Source: Mycolicibacterium lacusdiani (lineage in GTDB: Bacteria > Actinomycetota > Actinomycetes > Mycobacteriales > Mycobacteriaceae). Taken from it: DNA of 64,000 nt. The stretch lies in the NCBI RefSeq assembly GCF_021916785.1, contig NZ_JAKCFC010000002.1:868001-932000 (forward strand), written 5' to 3'. The notes under the pieces were generated by a model. That model saw nothing but the letters and a program-made list of their open reading frames with translations, ran no database searches and was not told the origin of the DNA. Each line of letters starts with the position of its first letter. The stretch's first letter is position 1. Both the position numbers and the translations under genes were made by a program. Positions 34,305 to 42,749 of the stretch are shown piece after piece.

Positions 34305-35051
34305 ATGTCACAGCTCAGCGGGAAGACCGCCCTCGTTACCGGCGGAACGTCCGGCATCGGACTGGCCGCCGCCCAGCGGCTCGCCGCCGACGGCGCCCAC
34401 GTCTTCATCACGGGACGCAATCAGGCCACGGTCGACGAGGCCGTGGCGACGATCGGCGACGCCGCCACCGGCGTCCGCAGCGACATCACGGTGGCCGCTG
34501 ACCTCGACCATCTCGCGGAGGTGATCGCCGCCCGCGGCGCGGGTCTCGACGTCCTCTTCGCCAACGCGGGCGGAGGCGAGTTCGCGACGCTGGAGGACGA
34601 GACTCCCGAGCGTCTCGCGGACACGTTCAACCGCAACGTCGGAGGCACCGTGTTCACGGTGCAGAAGATGCTGCCGCTGCTCAACCGCGGAGCCTCGGTC
34701 GTGCTGACCGGCTCGACGGCCGCCACGAAGGGCGGGCCCGCATTCGGCGCCTATGCGGCGTCCAAGGCGGCCATCCGTTCGTTCGGCCGCACGTGGGCCG
34801 CCGAACTCGTCGACCGTGGCATCCGCGTCAACACCGTCGTACCGGGTCCCGTCGAGACGCGGGGGCTGCGGGAACTCGCGCCTGCCGACCAGCAGCAGGC
34901 GCTCCTGGACGGGCAGGCCGCAACGGTGCCGATGCGGCGCATCGGCAACCCGAGCGAAATCGCCTCTGCCGTGGCGTTTCTCGCGTCCGACGACAGCAGC
35001 TTCATGACCGGCTCCGAGGTGTTCGTCGACGGCGGCGCGAACCAGGTCTAG
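34305..35051 (+). CDS. Short-chain dehydrogenase/reductase
   Basis: Product of 248 residues; ATG at 34305 with GAGGAG upstream. Classical SDR: TGGTSGIGLAAAQRLA (cofactor Gly motif, residues 12-19), NAGGG, catalytic Ser in VLTGSTAA, YAASK catalytic Tyr and Lys near 153-157, and FMTGSEVFVDGGANQV at the end. Arg in ITGRNQ suggests NADP(H). Typical of broad ketone or quinone reductases (3-oxoacyl reductase-like). Overlaps the convergent MarR gene by 4 bp, a common arrangement for a locally regulated enzyme. Confidence 0.88.
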   Translation: MSQLSGKTALVTGGTSGIGLAAAQRLAADGAHVFITGRNQATVDEAVATIGDAATGVRSDITVAADLDHLAEVIAARGAGLDVLFANAGGGEFATLEDETPERLADTFNRNVGGTVFTVQKMLPLLNRGASVVLTGSTAATKGGPAFGAYAASKAAIRSFGRTWAAELVDRGIRVNTVVPGPVETRGLRELAPADQQQALLDGQAATVPMRRIGNPSEIASAVAFLASDDSSFMTGSEVFVDGGANQV

Positions 35052-35542
35052 AGGATCTCGGGCCGCGGCAGGGTGCCCTCGCGCAGCAGGTTCTCGTACA
35101 CGGCGGCGAGAACCTCGGCGAGGGCACCCTCCTGCGCGCGGTCGACGTCGGAGAAGAACGACCGTCGCACCCACGCCGCGTGTTTGGGGGCGGCGTCGCG
35201 CAGGCGTTCCCATCCCGCCTGCGTCAACGTGACGTCGGTACCCCTGCCGTCGGTCTCCGAGCGCGACGTCGCAACGAGGTCGCGGGAGACCATCCGCCGA
35301 AGGTGATGGGAGAGCCTGCTGCGCTCCCAGCCGATCGTGTTCGCCAGTGCCGAGAGCTGCATGCGGTGATCGGGCGCGTGCGAGAGCGCGTTCATCACCG
35401 TGTAATCGCCGAGAGACAGTCCGCAATCGGTCTGCAGATGCCGATTCATCTCGTACTCCAGGCGGTGATACAACCGCATGTAGTGGAACCAGGCGTTCTG
35501 TTGAGACGGCGTGAGCGTCGACGGGTCGTCGGCTGGAGTCAT
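35048..35542 (-). CDS. MarR-family transcriptional regulator
   Basis: Product of 164 residues. Winged helix at about 55-115: GLSLGDYTVMNALSHAPDHRMQLSALANTIGWERSRLSHHLRRMVSRDLV, with the wing RSETDGRGTDVTLTQAG. MarR proteins act as dimers that release DNA on binding phenolic or other small ligands. Converges with the SDR gene, and lpqV lies downstream on the same strand after 37 bp, so lpqV might be co-transcribed. Confidence 0.87.
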   Translation of the reverse strand: MTPADDPSTLTPSQQNAWFHYMRLYHRLEYEMNRHLQTDCGLSLGDYTVMNALSHAPDHRMQLSALANTIGWERSRLSHHLRRMVSRDLVATSRSETDGRGTDVTLTQAGWERLRDAAPKHAAWVRRSFFSDVDRAQEGALAEVLAAVYENLLREGTLPRPEIL

Positions 35543-35579
35543 GTCATGCCGGTTTCTCGCACCCGTGATTCAAAGGCGC

Positions 35580-36029
35580 TCAGCCGCAGAGATCGTCCGC
35601 CGCGGCCTCGGCGGCCACGATGACGGCGGACTGCCGGTCGGGCGTCAGCTTGGACCACGGCGTGCCGAACGTGCCCGGCCCCGGGGCGTCGGTCGACTGC
35701 AGATCGGCCAGGTAGGGCTCGAACTGCGCCTTGAGGTCGCCGCCCTTGGCCGCCATCCACGTCTTGGCCGCCGAGCAGGCCTGGAAGTACTCGTCCTCGG
35801 TGGACACGGCCGCCGCGCCGACCGCCGTCGTCACGCCGCCGGGTGACACGCCGACCTGGCCGGGCTCGGCGGCGCGCGCCTCGGTCGTCTGGGTCGTCGT
35901 GGCGGTCGTCGCAGGCTGCGCCTCCGACGACGAGGCGCCGCCCTGCTCCGAGCCCGACGAACAGCCGGAGAGGAGGGCCACGCCGACGGCGGTCGCCGCG
36001 GTGAACGTCGCTATCGCGTTGGTGCGCAT
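35580..36029 (-). CDS. lpqV: Lipoprotein LpqV
   Basis: Product of 149 residues. Lipoprotein signal with lipobox LLSGC at residues 19-23, so Cys23 is acylated and the protein is anchored outside the membrane. A Ser/Thr/Ala linker precedes the conserved domain EDEYFQACSAAKTWMAAKGGD ... LTPDRQSAVIVAAEAAADDLCG with two further cysteines likely bridged. Matches LpqV (Rv1064c) in length, domain pattern and position. Function of LpqV is unknown. Confidence 0.88.
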   Translation of the reverse strand: MRTNAIATFTAATAVGVALLSGCSSGSEQGGASSSEAQPATTATTTQTTEARAAEPGQVGVSPGGVTTAVGAAAVSTEDEYFQACSAAKTWMAAKGGDLKAQFEPYLADLQSTDAPGPGTFGTPWSKLTPDRQSAVIVAAEAAADDLCG

Positions 36030-36141
36030 GCCGCCAATCTATGCAACACTCGCGGTCGTGATGGAATGGACCGCCTTTGGGGAGTGTTGTCGGGCTTGAC
36101 GCCCGCCCCCCAACCGTCCGCATCCCTGGGAGTCCATACCC

Positions 36142-36684
36142 ATGCCCGTTGCATCCCTCGCGTCCCCATCCGTCGTCGCGCCCACTCGGCTGCGCCTTCC
36201 GGATCTGCTGCACGCCACCGACCGCGCCGCCGACGACGTCCTGTCCGGCCGCTACCAACACCTGCTGCCCGCGGGCGGGCCGCCCGCCGACGAGCGGTGG
36301 TTCACCCGACTGCTCGGTGACGACGAACTCGACGTCTGGTTCATCAGCTGGGTGCCCGAGCGCGCCACCGAACTGCACGACCACGGCGGGTCGCTCGGCG
36401 CGCTGACCGTGGTATCCGGTGCCCTGCACGAAACCCGTTGGGACGGCGGTGCTCTGCGCCGCCGTCGGCTCGACGCAGGGGACCAAGCCGGCTTCCCGCT
36501 GGGCTGGGTGCACGACGTGGTGTGGGCGCCGGAGAGCATCGCCGTGAACCCCGCGGCGGGACCCACGCTCAGCGTGCACGCCTACTCGCCGCCGCTGACG
36601 GCCATGTCGTACTACGACGTGACCGAGCGCAACACGCTGCGGCGCAACCGGACCGAATTGACCGACAAGCCGGAAGGCGACTGA
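36142..36684 (+). CDS. Cysteine-dioxygenase-like cupin (Rv1065-type)
   Basis: Product of 180 residues. A cupin fold in the middle: ELHDHGGSLGALTVVSGALHETRW supplies the His-x-His metal pair and GWVHDVVW the third His, the iron site of cysteine dioxygenase type I relatives. NPAAGPTLSVHAYSPPL near the end is the second cupin strand. It would oxidise a small thiol, perhaps cysteine or mercaptopropionate. The next gene, a rhodanese, starts within its stop codon, which fits joint handling of reduced sulfur. Confidence 0.8.
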   Translation: MPVASLASPSVVAPTRLRLPDLLHATDRAADDVLSGRYQHLLPAGGPPADERWFTRLLGDDELDVWFISWVPERATELHDHGGSLGALTVVSGALHETRWDGGALRRRRLDAGDQAGFPLGWVHDVVWAPESIAVNPAAGPTLSVHAYSPPLTAMSYYDVTERNTLRRNRTELTDKPEGD

Positions 36685-37076
36685 TGAGCCGCATCGACGC
36701 CGTACTCGCCGCCGCGCGGGCCAAGCTGACCCGGATCGAGGCGGCCGACGTGCCCGACGCGATCGATCGCGGCGCACTGCTGGTCGACATCCGGCCCGCC
36801 GCTCAGCGTGCCGCCGAAGGCGGTGTCGACGCGGCACTGGTCATCGAGCGCAACGTCCTCGAGTGGCGATGCGACCCCACCAGCGACGCGCGCCTGCCGC
36901 AGGCCGTCAGCGACGACGTCGAATGGCTGATCCTGTGCTCTGAGGGCTACACCTCGAGCCTGGCCGCGGCGGCGCTGCAGGACCTGGGTCTGCACCGCGC
37001 CACCGACGTCGCCGGCGGGTATCAAGCGTTGAAGGCCACGGACGTTCTCGCGCAACTCGATTCGCGAGCCGGCTAG
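36684..37076 (+). CDS. Rhodanese-domain sulfurtransferase (Rv1066-type)
   Basis: Product of 130 residues; its ATG shares a base with the cupin stop (TGATG), so translation is coupled. Rhodanese features are GALLVDIRP at about 25-33 and the active-site loop LILCSEGYTSSLAAAALQDLG with the catalytic Cys. Such proteins move sulfane sulfur from persulfide donors. Overlaps the convergent Rv1069c-type gene by 4 bp. Confidence 0.87.
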   Translation: MSRIDAVLAAARAKLTRIEAADVPDAIDRGALLVDIRPAAQRAAEGGVDAALVIERNVLEWRCDPTSDARLPQAVSDDVEWLILCSEGYTSSLAAAALQDLGLHRATDVAGGYQALKATDVLAQLDSRAG

Positions 37077-38803
37077 CTCGAATAGCCACGCAGTAGCAGT
37101 GGGCGGAGCCGCTCGGTCTTCTCGGGCGTCCAGCGGGGCGGCTGCAGTACCGCGGCCCAGGCGTTCGCGACGTCACGGATGTACACGTGGCCGTGACCGT
37201 CGGGCACGTCGATCGCCACCGCCATGTCCGCCGACACCTGCAGGAACGTCACGACCGGAATCCACTCCATCTCCGGGAGCACGTCGTAGCCGCGCTCCTC
37301 GCGCAGCCAATCAGGCTTCTGGAACAGCAGATCCGGCGTCCACCAGGCGATCGGGTCCGACGCGTGCTGCAGGTATGCCACCCGCGGATCGCCGAACGGA
37401 TCGGCAGGCCGCCCGAGGTTCGGTGGCTCGGCGACGAAGCGGACGTTGCGGCCCTTCTCGTAGATCGGCAACCACTCCGGGGAACCGGGATCACGGTTGG
37501 CAGTCAGGTCGGTCCAGATCGTGTTGTTGAACGTCGGACCGGAGAACAGCGCGCCGTCGGTACGGGCCACCAGGTTGTTCAGCGCCAGGAACGGAGCCTC
37601 GCCGCCGAACGACCCGAGGCTCTCGCCGAACACCACCAGCTCCGGCCGATCGGCCTCGGGCATGGCCCGGATGAGTCCGTCGACCGCCTCGAACAGCGCC
37701 TGTCCGGCCTGGCGCGCGTTCTCCTTGTCCACCAGGAACGACAACCAGCTCGGCAGGAACGAGTACTGCATCGACACGATCGCGGTGTCGCCGTTGTACA
37801 TGTACTCCAGCGCGCCGGCCTCGGCCTCGTTGATCCAGCCGGTTCCGGTGGTCGTCGCCACCGCCACGACCTTGCGCTCCAGCCCGCCGGTGCGCACCAG
37901 CTCGGCCGCGGCCAGCGCCGCCGTGGCCTTGATGCCGTCGGCGGAGTTGAGCCCCGCGTACGCCCGGATCGGCTCAAGCGGTGTGCCGCCGTTGAACTCG
38001 CGCAGTTCCTCCACCGTCGGGCCGCCCGACATGAACACCCGGCCCTGATGGCCGAGGGACTCCCAGCTGGCCAGCGAGCCCGGCCCGCCCGACCGCAGCG
38101 GGGTATTCGGGGCGGGGTTGTCGGGGTCGGTCTCGTCGTTGACGGCCTCGAACGTGTTGTTGATGACGTCCATCCCGACGCGCGCCACGACGCCGTTGAG
38201 CAGCGCGATGGTCAGCGCGAGCAGGACGGCGACCACCACGACGGCCGAGACCCGGGGCGGCGCAACGCGTTCGAGCTGCCGGACGAGGAAGCGGACCAAC
38301 CTGCCGACGAGCTGGCCGATTTCGACGAACAGGAACAGGACGACGATCGACAGCACCGCGGTCAGCGGGTGATCCCAGAAGCCGAGCCGCGGCACGCCCA
38401 TCAGGTCGCGGACGTCGTCCTGCCAGTGGTGGAACCAGACGATGGCCAGCACCTGCCCGACGACGCCGACGACCAGTAGCGCCAGCCAGGCGCGCTTGGG
38501 CGCTCGCGGCGAGGTGTCCGCCGAGCGCATGTACCGCACCAGCCACACGCCGAACACGCCGAGGCCGTAGCCAATCGCACCTGCCGCCCCGCAGACCAAG
38601 GCCTGGAACAGCGGCCCGCGGGGCAGCAGCGACGGGCTCAGCGACAGCCAGATGAACACCAGCCCGACGGCAGTGCCAAAGAACGTGTAGTGACGCAGCC
38701 ACCAGGCCGGTTCGGCGGGCGGCTTCGACGCCGTGTCCACCGGTTCGACCGGTGTCTGCGGCTCGTCCGACTCCTCGGGCGCCCTGGTGTCGGTGTCGGT
38801 CAC
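37073..38803 (-). CDS. Membrane-anchored alpha/beta-hydrolase (Rv1069c-type)
   Basis: Product of 576 residues from GTG. The N-terminal third has four or five membrane helices (VGLVFIWLSLSPSLLPRG, AWLALLVVGVVGQVLAIVWF, AVLSIVVLFLFVEIGQLVG, AVVVVAVLLALTIALLNGVVA). The C-terminal 340 residues face outward or inward as a hydrolase domain with nucleophile Ser in VVFGESLGSFGGE and a candidate His in VPDGHGHVYI. Known as an alpha/beta-hydrolase DUF in actinobacteria. Substrate unknown, possibly lipid or cell-envelope ester. Start of a leftward group with echA8 and echA9 downstream to upstream. Confidence 0.85.
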   Translation of the reverse strand: MTDTDTRAPEESDEPQTPVEPVDTASKPPAEPAWWLRHYTFFGTAVGLVFIWLSLSPSLLPRGPLFQALVCGAAGAIGYGLGVFGVWLVRYMRSADTSPRAPKRAWLALLVVGVVGQVLAIVWFHHWQDDVRDLMGVPRLGFWDHPLTAVLSIVVLFLFVEIGQLVGRLVRFLVRQLERVAPPRVSAVVVVAVLLALTIALLNGVVARVGMDVINNTFEAVNDETDPDNPAPNTPLRSGGPGSLASWESLGHQGRVFMSGGPTVEELREFNGGTPLEPIRAYAGLNSADGIKATAALAAAELVRTGGLERKVVAVATTTGTGWINEAEAGALEYMYNGDTAIVSMQYSFLPSWLSFLVDKENARQAGQALFEAVDGLIRAMPEADRPELVVFGESLGSFGGEAPFLALNNLVARTDGALFSGPTFNNTIWTDLTANRDPGSPEWLPIYEKGRNVRFVAEPPNLGRPADPFGDPRVAYLQHASDPIAWWTPDLLFQKPDWLREERGYDVLPEMEWIPVVTFLQVSADMAVAIDVPDGHGHVYIRDVANAWAAVLQPPRWTPEKTERLRPLLLRGYSS

Positions 38804-38812
38804 CCGCGCATG

Positions 38813-39589
38813 TTATCGGTGGGTGAAGTTTGGCGGGCGCTTCTCGACGAACGCCGCCATGCCCTCGGTCTGGTCGTCGGTCGCGAACGCCGAGTGGAAC
38901 AGCCTGCGCTCGTAGAGCAGACCTTCGGCGAGCGTCGACTCGAACGCACGGTTGACGGCTTCCTTGGCCATCCGCGACGCCGACAGCGACATCCCCGCGA
39001 TGATGGCGGCGGTCGCAGCAGCCTCGTCGAGCAGTGCGTCGGCCGGCACGACGCGCGAGACCAGGCCTGCGCGTTCGGCCTCCTCGGCGTCCATGTTACG
39101 GCCCGTGAGGATCAGGTCCATGGCCTTGGCCTTGCCGATCGCCCGGGTGAGGCGCTGGCTGCCGCCCATGCCGGGGAGGACGCCCAGTTTGATCTCGGGC
39201 TGGCCGAACTTCGCGGTGTCGGCGGCGATCAGGATGTCGCACATCATCGCAAGCTCGCAGCCACCGCCGAGCGCGTAGCCGGCGACGGCCGCGATCGTGG
39301 GAGTCCTGGTGGCCGCGAACGCAGCCCAGGGAGCGAAGAAGTCGCGGCCGTACACGTCGGCGAACGACAGCTCCGACATCTCCTTGATGTCCGCGCCTGC
39401 CGCGAACGCCTTGGCGCTGCCCGTCAAGACGATGGCGCCAACGCCTTCGTCGGCATCCAGTTCGGCTGCCGCACCGGTGACTTCGGCCATCACCTGGCTG
39501 TTGAGCGCGTTGAGCGCTTTCGGCCGGTTCAGGGTGATGGTCGCCACGCGGTCCTCGCGCGTCACCAGAATCGTCTCGTACTCACTCAT
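38813..39589 (-). CDS. echA8: Enoyl-CoA hydratase EchA8
   Basis: Product of 258 residues. Crotonase fold: [17 protein letters not shown], oxyanion-hole segment [10 protein letters not shown], and catalytic Glu residues in [14 protein letters not shown] and [25 protein letters not shown]. Adds water to trans-2-enoyl-CoA in beta-oxidation. Length and order agree with M. tuberculosis EchA8 (Rv1070c). Follows echA9 after 2 bp, so translation is coupled. Confidence 0.93.
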   Translation of the reverse strand: MSEYETILVTREDRVATITLNRPKALNALNSQVMAEVTGAAAELDADEGVGAIVLTGSAKAFAAGADIKEMSELSFADVYGRDFFAPWAAFAATRTPTIAAVAGYALGGGCELAMMCDILIAADTAKFGQPEIKLGVLPGMGGSQRLTRAIGKAKAMDLILTGRNMDAEEAERAGLVSRVVPADALLDEAAATAAIIAGMSLSASRMAKEAVNRAFESTLAEGLLYERRLFHSAFATDDQTEGMAAFVEKRPPNFTHR

Positions 39590-39591
39590 GG

Positions 39592-40638
39592 TCACTCCTG
39601 TCCGGGAAGGGTCAGATCGGGGTCGGCTGGGGCGAAGTAGGCCGCCACCTCGTCGGGGCTGCACAGGGTCAGCGACGGCGGCTGCCACTTGGGGTTGCGG
39701 TCCTTGTCGACCAGCTGGGCGCGAATCCCCTCGACGAGGTCGTGCGACTTCAGCGCTGCACAGGACGTCCGGAACTCCTGTCGCAGAACGTCTTCGAGGC
39801 TGGGTAGATCGGCGGCTCGACGGACCGCCTCCAGCGTCACGGAGAGGGCGATGGGGGAGCGGGTGGCGATGAGGTCGGCCGCGGCGTTCGCCTGCTCGGC
39901 ATCGTGCCCGCGCAGCGCGGAGAGGATGTCGGAGACCGTATCGCCCGCATAGCACTCGTCGATCCACTGCCGTTGCGCGAGAAGCGGGCTGGCGGGCGGC
40001 TCGACGGCGTGGGCCGTGATCGCCGCGTCGGCGCCGTCGGCGATCACGGCCGCCGTGAACGCGTCGACGGATGCGTGCGGCACGAAGTGGTCGGCGAAGC
40101 CCATCGCGATGGCGTCGGCACCAGTGAACGGGGCGCCTGTCAGCGCTGCGTGCGTGCCGAGCCGACCCGGCGCCCGGGACAGGAGGTAGGTGCCGCCGAC
40201 GTCGGGAATGAAGCCGATGCCGACCTCGGGCATGCCCATCTTGGTGGTGTCGGTGACCACCCGGACGCTGCCGTGTGCGGTCACGCCGACGCCGCCGCCC
40301 ATGACGATGCCGTCCATCACGGCCACGTAGGGCTTCGGATACTCGGCGATGCGGGCGTTGAGCACGTACTCGTCGTGCCAGAAGGTTCGCGTCTTCGCGC
40401 CGCCGGCCTTCGCGTCGTGGTAGATCGCGACCACGTCACCCCCCGCGCAGAGTCCGCGCTCGCCCGCACCCGTCAGCAGGACGGTGTGGACGGCGTCGTC
40501 GCGCTCCCACTCGTCCAACGCCTCGGCGAGGCTCGCCACCATCGTCGCGGTGAGCGAGTTGAGCGCCTTCGGCCTGTTCAGCGTCACCTGCCCGACGCCG
40601 TTCTCGACACTTACTAGGACGTCCTCGTTTCGAGTCAC
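39592..40638 (-). CDS. echA9: 3-hydroxyisobutyryl-CoA hydrolase-like EchA9
   Basis: Product of 348 residues from GTG. Crotonase superfamily with the HIBCH signature: [40 protein letters not shown], and [20 protein letters not shown], plus the extra C-terminal 100 residues of this subgroup. It hydrolyses 3-hydroxyisobutyryl-CoA in valine breakdown, or a related hydroxyacyl-CoA. Order matches Rv1071c. First gene of the echA9-echA8 unit. Confidence 0.92.
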   Translation of the reverse strand: MTRNEDVLVSVENGVGQVTLNRPKALNSLTATMVASLAEALDEWERDDAVHTVLLTGAGERGLCAGGDVVAIYHDAKAGGAKTRTFWHDEYVLNARIAEYPKPYVAVMDGIVMGGGVGVTAHGSVRVVTDTTKMGMPEVGIGFIPDVGGTYLLSRAPGRLGTHAALTGAPFTGADAIAMGFADHFVPHASVDAFTAAVIADGADAAITAHAVEPPASPLLAQRQWIDECYAGDTVSDILSALRGHDAEQANAAADLIATRSPIALSVTLEAVRRAADLPSLEDVLRQEFRTSCAALKSHDLVEGIRAQLVDKDRNPKWQPPSLTLCSPDEVAAYFAPADPDLTLPGQE

Positions 40639-40810
40639 GATTGCAATCTAGATCGTCGTCTCCCCGCAACATGCCACGGGTAGCTTCACGCTGAGGAAGT
40701 TCACAGAATTCACCGAGGGAAAGTCGACGGCAGGGAACCATGTCTGCCACGCTGATCGTTGGTGGAGTATTCGTCAGCAGACGAAACACAGCACAGGAGA
40801 GGATCCGACG

Positions 40811-41668
40811 GTGCGCGAAAGCAGCAACCCGGTATTCCGTTCGCTGCCCAAGGGGCAGCAAGGGGGATACGCGCAATTCGGTACCAATGCCGCCGGCTTC
40901 GGCGCGGCAACGGCACAGGCTGACCCGTACGCGGCTCAGCCGTACACGACCGATCGCCAGCAGGCCGGTGTTTCCCGGCCGCTGACCATCGACGACGTCG
41001 TCACCAAGACCGGCATCACGCTGGCCGTCGTCGCGGTGATGGGTGTCCTGTCGTACTTCATGGTCTCCATGAACACCGGCCTGATGATGCCGTTCGTGCT
41101 CGTCGGTGGACTCGGCGGCTTCGCTCTGATCATGATCGCGACGTTCGGTCGCAAGCAGGACAACCCGGCCATCGTGCTGAGCTACGCCGCGCTCGAGGGC
41201 GTGTTCCTCGGCGCCGCGTCGTTCCTGTTCGCCAACCTGGTGTCCACCGGTGGCCCCGGCATGATCGCGCAGGCGATCTTCGGCACGGTCGGCGTGTTCG
41301 TCGGCATGCTCGTCGTCTACAAGACCGGCGCCATCCGCGTCACGCCAAAGTTCACCCGCATGCTGGTCGCGGCGCTCTTCGGCGTCATGGCCATCGCGCT
41401 GCTCAACCTGGTGCTCGGCCTGTTCGGCGTCGGTGGCGGCGAGGGCTTCGGCCTGCGCAGCGGCGGCCCGCTGGCGATCATCTTCTCGCTGGTCTGCATC
41501 GGCCTCGCGGCGTTCATGTTCCTGATCGACTTCGACTCGGCCGATCAGCTGATCCGTGCCGGTGCGCCGGAGAAGGCAGCCTGGGGCATCGCCCTCGGCC
41601 TGACCGTCACGCTGGTCTGGCTCTACCTGGAGATCCTGCGACTGCTGTCGTACTTCAACAGCGACTAG
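40811..41668 (+). CDS. Bax-inhibitor-1/YccA-like membrane protein (Rv1072-type)
   Basis: Product of 285 residues from GTG with AGGAGAGG upstream. A polar, Gln/Ala-rich N-terminus of 70 residues, then seven membrane helices, including ITLAVVAVMGVLSYFMVS, GGFALIMIATFG, YAALEGVFLGAASFLF and a C-terminal pair with ALGLTVTLVWLYLEILRLLSYF. Belongs to the Bax-inhibitor-1/YccA-like (DUF4337-type YbhL) group of possible Ca2+-leak channels. Exact role in mycobacteria unknown. A strong terminator follows. Confidence 0.88.
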   Translation: MRESSNPVFRSLPKGQQGGYAQFGTNAAGFGAATAQADPYAAQPYTTDRQQAGVSRPLTIDDVVTKTGITLAVVAVMGVLSYFMVSMNTGLMMPFVLVGGLGGFALIMIATFGRKQDNPAIVLSYAALEGVFLGAASFLFANLVSTGGPGMIAQAIFGTVGVFVGMLVVYKTGAIRVTPKFTRMLVAALFGVMAIALLNLVLGLFGVGGGEGFGLRSGGPLAIIFSLVCIGLAAFMFLIDFDSADQLIRAGAPEKAAWGIALGLTVTLVWLYLEILRLLSYFNSD

Positions 41669-41680
41669 TAGTCACACTCG

Positions 41681-41713
41681 GAAAGCCCGGCACGTTTCAC
41701 GTGCCGGGCTTTC
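41681..41713 (+). terminator. Intrinsic terminator
   Basis: 15-bp perfect stem GAAAGCCCGGCACGT / ACGTGCCGGGCTTTC with loop TTC, followed by CTTTGTTT. It closes the Rv1072-type gene 13 bp after its stop. Confidence 0.92.
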
Positions 41714-41742
41714 CTTTGTTTGGGGGGAGGCTGAAGGTCGGG

Positions 41743-41804
41743 CGCCGAAACTGCTAACAGATCGCGGTTCATCCCCAGATCGCGCTCTGACAGCAGTCTC
41801 GGCG
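41743..41804 (+). repeat. Palindromic element left of the nuclease-like gene
   Basis: Arms of 24 bases (41743-41766 and 41781-41804) pair at about 20 positions around a 14-base loop. The outer arm reads CGCCGARACTGCT on each side. The same CGCCGAGACTGC end occurs, in opposite orientation, at the palindrome right of the gene, so the gene is bracketed by related inverted elements. Confidence 0.7.
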
Positions 41805-41839
41805 ACCTCGAGTGACGGTCGAGCGGCGATCGTCGACAC

Positions 41840-42691
41840 ATGCGCATCGACGATCAGCCGTTCATCGGTAGCGAGGCACTGACTGCAGGACTCGTCGGCA
41901 AGTACGACCTGCGGAAGACCTACCGCGCGATCTTCCCCGACGTGTATCTGGCCCCGAGCGTCGATCTCACCCTCGCGCGGCGCGCGCGTGCCGCATGGCT
42001 GTGGTCGCACCGCGAAGGCGTGATCGCGGGCCTCACCGCATCTGCGCTACACGGCGCGAAGTGGATCGACGAATCCCTGCCGATAGAACTGATCTGGCCG
42101 AACGCCAGACCGCCCCGAGGCATGCGGACCTACGACTACCGCCTCTTCGCCGACGAGTACGCCGAGTTCGACGGAATGTCGGTGACCACGCCCGCGCGCA
42201 CCGCCTTCGACATCGGCCGTCATCACCGGCTCGGTGAGGCAGTCGCCCGACTGGACGCGTTGGGCAACGCCGTTGCTCTTTCCGTCGAGGACGTCATGGA
42301 TCTGGCGACACGCCACCGCGGGGCCCGAAACGTACGGCTACTCGAGGCCGCGCTCGATCGGCACGACCCAGGCGCAGAGTCGCCCCAGGAGACCTGGCTT
42401 CGGCTGCTCCTCGTAGACGCTGGATTCCCGCGTCCGCAGACGCAGATCCCGGTAATGGGACCGAACGGTCGAGCGCGCTACTACCTCGACATGGGTTGGG
42501 AGGCACTCAAGATCGCGGTCGAGTATGACGGCGAGCATCACCGGCTCGACCGCCCGAGCTACAGGAAGGACATCGTGCGGCTGGAGTTTCTGAACTCAAT
42601 GAAGTGGATCGTAATCCGCGTCGTCGCCGGCGATCGTCCGGCCGAGATCGCGCGTCGGGTCCGGTCCGCATACGACGCGAGACTGCGGTGA
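41840..42691 (+). CDS. AbiEi/Vsr-like endonuclease-domain protein (Rv1073-type)
   Basis: Product of 283 residues. N-terminal helix-turn-helix-like part (residues 5-60, LTAGLVGKYDLRKTYRAIFPDVYL), a middle region with TALTASALHG-type motifs seen in AbiEi antitoxin-like proteins, and a C-terminal DUF559/Vsr-like nuclease fold: SPQETWLRLLLVDAGFPRPQTQIPV, then YLDMGWEALKIAVEYDGEHH, whose D-x(n)-E-x-D pattern resembles PD-(D/E)xK enzymes. No partner toxin is adjacent. Length and position equal Rv1073 (283 residues). Both flanks carry related palindromes, the right one overlapping its stop codon. Nuclease activity is inference. Confidence 0.78.
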   Translation: MRIDDQPFIGSEALTAGLVGKYDLRKTYRAIFPDVYLAPSVDLTLARRARAAWLWSHREGVIAGLTASALHGAKWIDESLPIELIWPNARPPRGMRTYDYRLFADEYAEFDGMSVTTPARTAFDIGRHHRLGEAVARLDALGNAVALSVEDVMDLATRHRGARNVRLLEAALDRHDPGAESPQETWLRLLLVDAGFPRPQTQIPVMGPNGRARYYLDMGWEALKIAVEYDGEHHRLDRPSYRKDIVRLEFLNSMKWIVIRVVAGDRPAEIARRVRSAYDARLR

Positions 42692-42733
42692 GATCGCGAT
42701 TTCGGGTGAAACCACGATCTCACCGCAGTCTCG
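42678..42733 (+). repeat. 19-bp perfect palindrome overlapping the stop of the nuclease-like gene
   Basis: Arms 42678-42696 and 42715-42733 are perfect complements with an 18-base loop. The TGA stop (42689-42691) lies within the left arm. The right arm continues to CGGCGAG, matching the outer arms of the element at 41743. It also works as a barrier between this gene and the convergent fadA3. Confidence 0.85.
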
Positions 42734-42749
42734 GCGAGAAGAAGAAGAC

